Assembly (NCBI RefSeq): GCF_905163445.1
Contig: NC_053202.1
Coordinates: 1,054,001-1,118,000 of the forward strand
From: Pararge aegeria
Lineage: Eukaryota > Arthropoda > Insecta > Lepidoptera > Nymphalidae
DNA: 64,000 bases
Direction: 5' to 3'
Positions 10,401 through 19,400 of the stretch are shown here, piece by piece. The notes under the pieces were generated by a model, which did no database searches, was not told the DNA's origin, and saw nothing but the letters and a program-made list of their open reading frames with translations. The position numbers and the translations under genes are program-made. Positions within the stretch are counted from its first letter, which is position 1; each line of letters starts with the position of its first letter.

Positions 10401-13400
10401 CGGACATCATTGGATTGTTTTTTATACTAATAAAATATATAATGCCTCGTTGGTCTAGCGGTAAGCATCTTTAACAACGGACCACGAGCGTTCAAATTCC
10501 GGGTCGAAAAATGGTTTGGTTTAGAGTTTATTTAGTTTCAAGTACCGGTCCGAAGTTAGGAATTTAGCGGTGTTGACTCTCGTTCCTCGGAAAGCATGTT
10601 AAGCCTAGTTATTATTCCTAACTAGTACCATAAGATTTGTACGCAATAGTAATCAAGTATTTTTTTTATTTTTTTTTATTTTTATTGGTCAACTTAAGAG
10701 TAAAACAATTTATGACAACTAGGTCACTCACCTCATCTCAAACCACACAGTTTATGTGACAAGGTATAGATTAATGATTAATGATATTCATTTTAAAAAC
10801 AATTTTTTTTATTTTATTATTAAGTTGCAATCACAACCCTACCAGTAGTCAGTACACAACAGTTAGATAGCAAGTTTATGATTACAACTTGTGCATAGAT
10901 GACATACCAGATCCCTACCCACGCAATATTCTCTCTGATAAAGTTATTTTAAAGCAAAATTCTTTAAGGTTGCCCTTACATATTTAATGTTATTAGTGTT
11001 TTTAATCTTAACAAACAAATTAACTGGAAGTTTATTTATAAGATTATTAAAACACCAACGGCGAACTAAAATGGAACTTATATAATCATCATTATACCAA
11101 TCCATCATCGGCCCACTTCAGGGTACGTCTCCCTCCACAATGAGAAGGGGTTAAGGCTGTCCACCACGCTGGCCCAGCGCGACATATAAACTTGTTCTTA
11201 CGTCATAATGTTCTCAAAGGAGTGGTGGACTCCACTGGACATACCTTTGAGAACATTATGACGAAACAGGTTTCCTCGCGATGTTTTCCTTCACCGTAAA
11301 CGAACATAATATAAGTTATATGGCTTGTTTTTAAGCTCAAATTCGTCAACTACTACTCTCAGACCCATTTTTACTTATTAGGTCGTCGGTAGTTCTACCC
11401 GATTCGATTTACAAGCGATGATAAAAAACAAAGTAATCCAAAACGTTCAGACAAAAGATTGAATTTAGGAAAATTGAGGTAAAGTGAATTCAAAGTGTCT
11501 AATTTTGGATTTGTTCGCGCATAAACATCAAGCATTAAATAACGGTAAATCTTGACTCGGTTCTATGATAAATTAACTCGGAAATCACAAATAGCTTATA
11601 CAATTTTTAATATGAATAAATTAGGCTTTTTAAATGAATTTAAATTATTGGATTGAGGAGGATATTATCATATGCCATCTTCTTACTCTCTCTGTCTGTA
11701 CGAAACTGTTCTTGTTAGTTGTCTCTTGTTTTTTGGTTTGACTCCTCAACCGTTGTAAAGAACATCAAGCATAAAACTCACCTTCATTTTCAACTTCCAC
11801 AACCACTTCGATCTCTCTCTCCATTTTATCATCCGCATTACTGGTCTCCTTCTCGGCTTCATTAATATCATCTAGAACTACGACCGGTATAAGAACCTGT
11901 AACCAATGAAATAACATTACATAAATGACGGTCGATTGGCGCAGTTTGCAGCGACCCTGCTTTCCGAGTCCAAGGCCGTGGGTTCGATTCCCACAACTGG
12001 AAAATGTTTGTGTGATGAGCATGAATGTTTTTCAGTATCTGGGTGTTGTGGTTAAAGATCTTTTTTTCTCGAAAGAATTACAAAAAAATTCGATTAGTTG
12101 AGAAAACATTAAGCTTAAAAATAAAAAGTTGTGAGCGTACACTATAGAAGGTACATATAAATCTATAAAGCATAACTTAATGCAGCTAAAAGAAAATTTT
12201 CGTACAATCGGGTAGTTTCACAAATAATACCGAGCAAAAACATACGACCTTCCTACTAGATGACGCTACAGTCGCTATAAGACTGATGTGAAAGGCATAT
12301 ACTAATTTCTGCATCGACGGTAGGAGAGCCGTAGCTTAATTGGTGAAAGCGCTCAGGCCGCGACTGCCCGAGAGTCTCAGGTTCAAATCCTGTCTGTTCC
12401 GAATTTTTTATATTTTAAATTTATAAAATTGATAATTCCTCCAAGTGTAGATAAAAACACTAATATAAATTATAAAAATAAAAACATACGACTTAAACAA
12501 AGATCATCGTTTACTGGAAACGACTTAAACTGACATATTATTTATCAAGTAGAATTGAGTGTTTATATGTATATTATAGTATTTATGTATTATATTCATA
12601 AAAATATTCAACAGCTATCTTAGTACCCATAACACAAGCTACGCTTACTTTGGGGCTAGATGGCGATGTGTGTATTGTCGTAGTACATTTATTTATTTAT
12701 TTTATTATAAATATACCAAAAGTGTATTATTATGAAGCTGTGCGGTGACGGCAGTTCAGAATACGGTTGTCACCACCGCTCTGCTTCCCGCGGTTGTCGT
12801 ACGAGACGACCAAGAGAATATAACGGATCTGACAGCAGCCTCCTGTGTGGTACTACTAGCGTCCACCCAGCGTGGTCATGATGGGAAAATCCACCCGTTG
12901 GGCAGCAGTCTTTTGTCCAACAGTGGAGTTTTATTGGTGGCGTTACTTTTCGCACTTTAGTGCGTTTTTGATCAATTGAAATATAAACCGTGTCGTGTGG
13001 TGACGGCAGATCAGAATACTGTTGTCACCACCCCTCTTCGCGCTGAGTGGTAACTAGCCACGGCCAAAGCCTCCCACCAGCAGTGGCGTACATACATGCA
13101 CAAAAGCACTGCATACCCTAACATTGATATTATAACTGGAATAGGAGGAGAGTTTGTGCCGTTTTATGCAATTGAAGGTGTATGCATACCCTGGTAAGAA
13201 ACCCAATGAACGCCACTGCCGACCAGACCAGAGAAAGTTCAGAAATTATAAATTCCCAAATCGCCCCTACCGGGAATCTAACCCGGGACCTCCTACTTAA
13301 ATTCACAGCGTTCACCGGTGCACCACGGAGGTCGTCAGTTTGCTTTATGAATTTAAATTTATAATAAATATAAAACACTATTAGGTGAGCACACACACAC

Positions 13401-16400
13401 TACTTTCCTATTTCTATGCAAAATTTCGCTAATATAAATTAATAGGTAACAATTGCTATTTCTTTTAATCCCGCGGGTAATTTTTATCAACAGCTTTAAA
13501 ATGACGAAATATCTATTTCCAGGATGATCTCCGTGCTCCGGTGATGAATATTTGTACTTTACACCAAACAGAGTGCCGAGTGCGAGATTTTTGTAAACGA
13601 TAAAAAAGCTTGGGTGTAAACAATTGCTCTAACCAGGTTGCTTCTTAAATATTTTCTAATGACAATGTGAGATGGTGATAACAAAAAGAACACCCGGCTA
13701 AGTTTGTTGTGGGCTTCTTCTTAGACCAGGGCGCGATTGGAACCCTCGTAGCTTTAGTTTTAAGTTTACGATTGTAGTTATCGCCATCACTACTCACTGC
13801 TATGTACACATTTTGTATATAATAACGCATCAAAAGTGCCATCTATGTGCCTATTTGAATAAAGAAATATTTGACTTGACTTGACTAGACTCATTTGTAT
13901 GGCGTCCGAAGAGCGCCATCTCTGGTCCCTAGATGGCGCTCTTGGAACTCCGTGGCTGCACCCCATCGTAAGTGGCTCGACGGTTGAGCCGAACATGGGT
14001 CAAATTCAAAATTCACATTCAAAAATGTTTTATTTAAATCACATACATAAAATAAACCCCACATTCATATCCTACAACTTTTAATCGATTTAGTATCTAA
14101 AACATCAATCGATCTAAACTTATAGCACACTTTATAATCTACAAAGAGATAACTTCTTTATATGGAGGGTAGAGGTAAGGAGAGTCATCTGTGTATATGA
14201 AAAAGTGTCGTCAAAATGTATTAAATTAGGATGGCGCCACATTTGCATCAGGGTAACTCTTAAAAGAAGCGCCAAATATAAATACCGTACTATTTACTGT
14301 TTACGAAATAAAATCACTCTAAACGCACGTTTGGTTATAATAAATTCTCAATAATTAACTACTTTAGTCGATAATGACATTACATTTTTTAACTCGGCAT
14401 ACTTCAATTCATCTACGATTGCTACATTCATACCATACCCTGTGCATCCACCAGCGCCATTGTGGAGGATTTTTGAACTGTTATTTAGCGCAACAACTGG
14501 ACACTTTTTCAACTTTTCTCCCATATAAGATGACTCTCCTTACCTCTACCCTCCATACTTCTTTAATATTCATTTGACACTTCTGTCTGTACTCTTCTGT
14601 ACCTCTATTTTTCCCGCCATCTCATATGACCTTCCTTTTAGCTCTGGTTTCCAGTCATTTTGAATTCCTACTCAAACTTATACCGACCACAGATTATGCA
14701 TAATTTTGACTTTTATTATTTTGATTTTTATTATTAAAATTATTGTGAGGTGATGGTGATATCTACATTGGTTAAACTTGAAACTAAACCGAGACGGGTT
14801 CAAACGTGTCGTGGTCTAAGAGCCCACAAAAACTGAGCCGGGATAGCAAACAATTAAACAATCAGATACATTGACGCATTTATAATATTAGCATGGATTA
14901 CCTTATCGCTTGAATCCGATGCATTGCCTGGTTTTGGAGAGTCGGCCGATCGCAGCTTGCGATCTGACGCGGGCACGTCGTCTTTTAGCTTCAGGAGTTT
15001 GGACTGGAAATTCGTTTTATTATTACTCATTTGTTACACAATAAAAACTTCGATTAGTCGGTTCGCGTTCTAAAAATAAGTTTTTAATTTAAGCAATTAA
15101 AATATTACTTGCTGAAGGAAAAGATCGTGAGGAAACCTGCACGACAGAGTTTTCCATAATGTTCTCAACGGCGTGTTAGGTCTACCAATGCGCACTCGGC
15201 CAGCGTGGTGGAAAACGGCCGTAACCCCTCTCATTCTGAGACCCGTGTATTCTAGTGGGCGGGTAGTGGGTTGTAAAGATAAATGTAAATGTGTTTGTCA
15301 CACAACTCCTGTTTTGGATATTTTTTGTGTATTTCATGGGTGTTTAAAAATTCAATTGGAACCGTTAGGTGGCGCTGCTTTGTACTGGTGGTCACAGGAA
15401 ATCGCGGGTCTCCGTGCCGACAGTAACAAGGCGCGTCAAGCCTACACCCAATGCCGCCTCGGAGGCCATTGATCGCGTCCGAAGAGGATCACCTCTATAG
15501 GGAGCTGCGAACGGCCAAAATGGCCTTTCAGGTTACCATCGCCGGGGCTAAGGGGTTAATAAGGAGTTTTTGGCAACCCTGGACAGGGTATAATCGTCAG
15601 AGGCAAGATGCGGAGGGTCCCTCCCATGGAATCCATCCAGAGCTCCTTAATCGGGTGGTGTCCGGACTCTTTCCCGACAACCAATATTCACGCCTATTAT
15701 GAGGCCTCTATCCGGGGAAGGGGGATGCAGATTGCAGCCCCACCACGAAAACGTGGCGCTGCTTTAACAGGCAATCGTTTATATATTTAAAAGATTTATA
15801 TATTATATTGTTGTCTTTATAATATTTAATTTTTGGTTGTACACTATGACCTGACGGGTGTTGTGTACAATAGAAGAAGTATTCATTCAAGCATTCATTC
15901 ATTCAAGAGGACAACTTCCGGGGCCGCTAGTAATTAAAAAATTAAGCATTTAATTGTAATAAGTGAAAAGTTGTTAGGAATATATTTAAAGATTTTTTAC
16001 TCTTTTCTCTATATTTTACAGATGCCCTATATATAAATAAATAAGCAGAAAAGAAGAAAGTATGTTTGAACAACTGTATAAACGTTTTTGATCATGACAT
16101 AAATACAACGCTTGTATGTTTTAACCGGAGCAATTATATCCAGGTGGTATACAGTATTTATTCAACATTACTTAATAATGAAGTGTAAACACTAATTATT
16201 GATTGAATGTAGGTCATTAAAATGCCATATTTAAGAACTGAGTTGAACTGGCTCAGTGGCAAAGATCACTATGAATGTCTTGAAGATATTTGCCAACCGA
16301 GCTTTATTTAAACAAAAAAAACCGACCACAAGTATGATAATAAAATAACTTAATAATCATTGATATCGTAGAAGAATAGCAGTATTTGAGTTTTTTGTTT

Positions 16401-19400
16401 TTGGTTTAAATATTATTTAAAAGCAAAGACATATCAGCCAAACCGACACTTTTCCAGAAAAATTACGATATTGTTTAAATTAATAGAACAAATATTAAGG
16501 CAATGAGACTAAATCTCACAGTAGACGGCCGATTGGCGCAGTGGGCAGCGACACTGCTTTATGAGTCCAAGGCTTTGGTTTCGATTCCCACACCTGGAAA
16601 TTGTCTGTCATGAATGTTTTTCAGTGCCAGTTATGTATTTATGTATATCCTAAAAAATATTCGTCAGAAATCTTAGTACGCATAACACAAGCTACGCTTA
16701 CTTTGGGGCTAGATGGCGATGTGTGTATTGTCGTAGTATATATAATTTTTTTTATATCTATCACAGGGTAGAAAAAGAAATATAAAAATGTAAATAGTTT
16801 ATGATCGAAAAGAGCAAGTGCAAAGTTTCTTGTCGGCTTCTTCTCGGTAGAATCTGCATTCCGAACTGGCGGTAGAGTCACTACAAACAGACAAACTTGA
16901 TGTTTCATAAGTGCTTATACCCTGCTATCTTTTTGGCGCTGTCACCGTTATTTTTTTTTGTGATTTCAACACACCATTAAAGTTGATGTTACAAATTCTA
17001 AGTGAGCATTTTGATTTGGACCGTATCGCTTAAAAAAATTGCGTACTAAGCAACATTATACGTCTGCAGCAGTGCCATAAGAAACAATTGCACATTGCAT
17101 TTATAATGTAACTAGCTATTGCCCGCGTCCTTCGTCCGCTTTTACTATGGTTTTTTACAAATTCCGTGGTAACCGTTCGTTTACTTCGAATGAAAAACGT
17201 GAATGTTACCCTTCGTACTTTCAACTATCTGAATGCAAAAAATTCAATTATATTGTATGTTTATTTAGGGCGGGAAGGAAGGACAAACGTTCACCTACGC
17301 ATTTATTACTTAGAGCGAGCGAGAAATAAACCGACCCAAAAAAATGCCCAAGTGCGTAATAAGCCACATTATATGTCCGCCACCAGTGCAATAACAAACA
17401 CATTGTTGTCAACATGCATTTATAATATAAGACTAAACTCACGTCGTCGGGCACGTAGTCTCTGTCCGATAGTTTTTCGGACGCCGGGCGTGGAGTCTCC
17501 GGCGTACGCGTCGCCTTTACCTTCACCAAGCGAGTTGGTTTGTTAGTGGCGTACACACAACTATATTAACATTATTGCATAAAACCCCGACAACATACAA
17601 AGATAAAATCGTAGATATGCTTTCGTTTTGATTTTTAGTTTGAAGTTATAGACACCGGGATGTATCTTTGCATCGTTCGAGTCCAGTAGTACTGAAGTGT
17701 ATCGATAATCCGGTCGTATTTATATCTAAATACCCACCAAGTCAATGTAATGAAAATTGTTTGTTAATCAAATATAATTTTAATTGTTGTTTGAAAAGTA
17801 TTTATTAATTACGTAATAATTATAAGCGTATTTATAAAAACCCTATTCAATTTAATAAAATATCTGGCCAATATAAATTTATCGTTGTGAAAATTTTAAT
17901 TATTTACCACTTTATAAAATTACTGTTACATATATACTTCTTTAGCGGCGTTAGGAAAAAATCATGGGAGTGAAATCATACGATATAACGAAATGCGCGC
18001 GCACATGGTTACACGATTTTAGTAGGACGAAGGTAGTTGCGGAATCGAGTGAGAGGGGAATACATCATCCGCCAGCTCACTTTTAACGATGCGCACACCG
18101 TCACAATAAACCGACACCCTGAAGTTAGCTATAAGGTTTGAAAATGTACAAAATGTACAATGGGCTCATTCCGGTGATTTAATGGATTCAATTGTACAAA
18201 AATCTCAAATTTTAATCTTTATTGAAACTTGGTAGTCCGATAATGAGATAACTAGATAATGCGTTATAAAAAAACTTTCAATGTATTAAATACCTCTTTT
18301 CTATTGATAGTATCGTTTTCTCTACAAACGTAGAATAAGGCGTGAGATTAAATTTTTGAAAAGATTTTTAATCTTGTTACGCTAAAGAAGTATAACATCT
18401 AACGCGCGTACATAAGTATACACACGTTTTTTTTGTAACACAACGCAACGTCTGTTATGAAACCTCAGTAGATTTAGTATACCTGTCACGCAGAATTGGG
18501 AAGGGTCGCTATTTAACAGCTAAGCATATCTACAATTAAAATCTTTGGATAGTTTTTAAAAGTCATTGGTTCACATGACAGCCAGTCGCTGAATCAAGTA
18601 AGTTCCTTCTAGTACTTTCTTCTCGACTGAGAAGAACTGTGGTCTACACTTACTTAAAGATCATCGAGTAGGAATGCAAATAGAACAATATCAGATAGTT
18701 TATCTTTCACCGGGACAAACACAAACGAAAATCACAAGAAAAATCAAGAGCCTTTGCCTTTACTCGACGCGAATCGTGATCTTATGATCACAACATTGTT
18801 CCGTCGCTGCGTGCACAAAAATTGCGTCATCTGCAAAGACTCCAAATACTTACAAACGCAAACCGATATACCAACACCCGAATAACCACCAACACCTAAA
18901 AAAAAAACAAACAAAAAAAAAAAGGTCCACAAACCTTGCGTCGTGCATGGAACAATACATGCCACCCAATTCTGGTACCCTGGTACTTCACGAGTGATTT
19001 TATGGAGAATTACAGCAAGTCTACTTCGGGTAGCCTCCTTTGGGATGAGGATATTCCTGGTACTAGACGATGGTAGCTCTTCATTCCTCTATCCCCATCA
19101 ATACCATCAAACCCAGATACCATACAAACCTTTGTTTACTAGACAAAACTTCTTCCCGAATAAATTTCTAGTACATAAAATTCCACTTATCATGCTATAT
19201 ATTGCTCCTTTCGTTTCTTGATTCCTGGTACTATCGACATGCGGATTTCCCCCTTCCCCCAAACCACCTGATCATCAGACATACCTGCGACCTTCGAGTG
19301 TAGCTGCGACTTGGCACACCCTCAGGAGTTGGGGGTTCGAAGCACTCCCCATCTGAGTCCTCGTAGGCCAGCTCCGGGAACATCTCGTCTTTCTCCTGGT

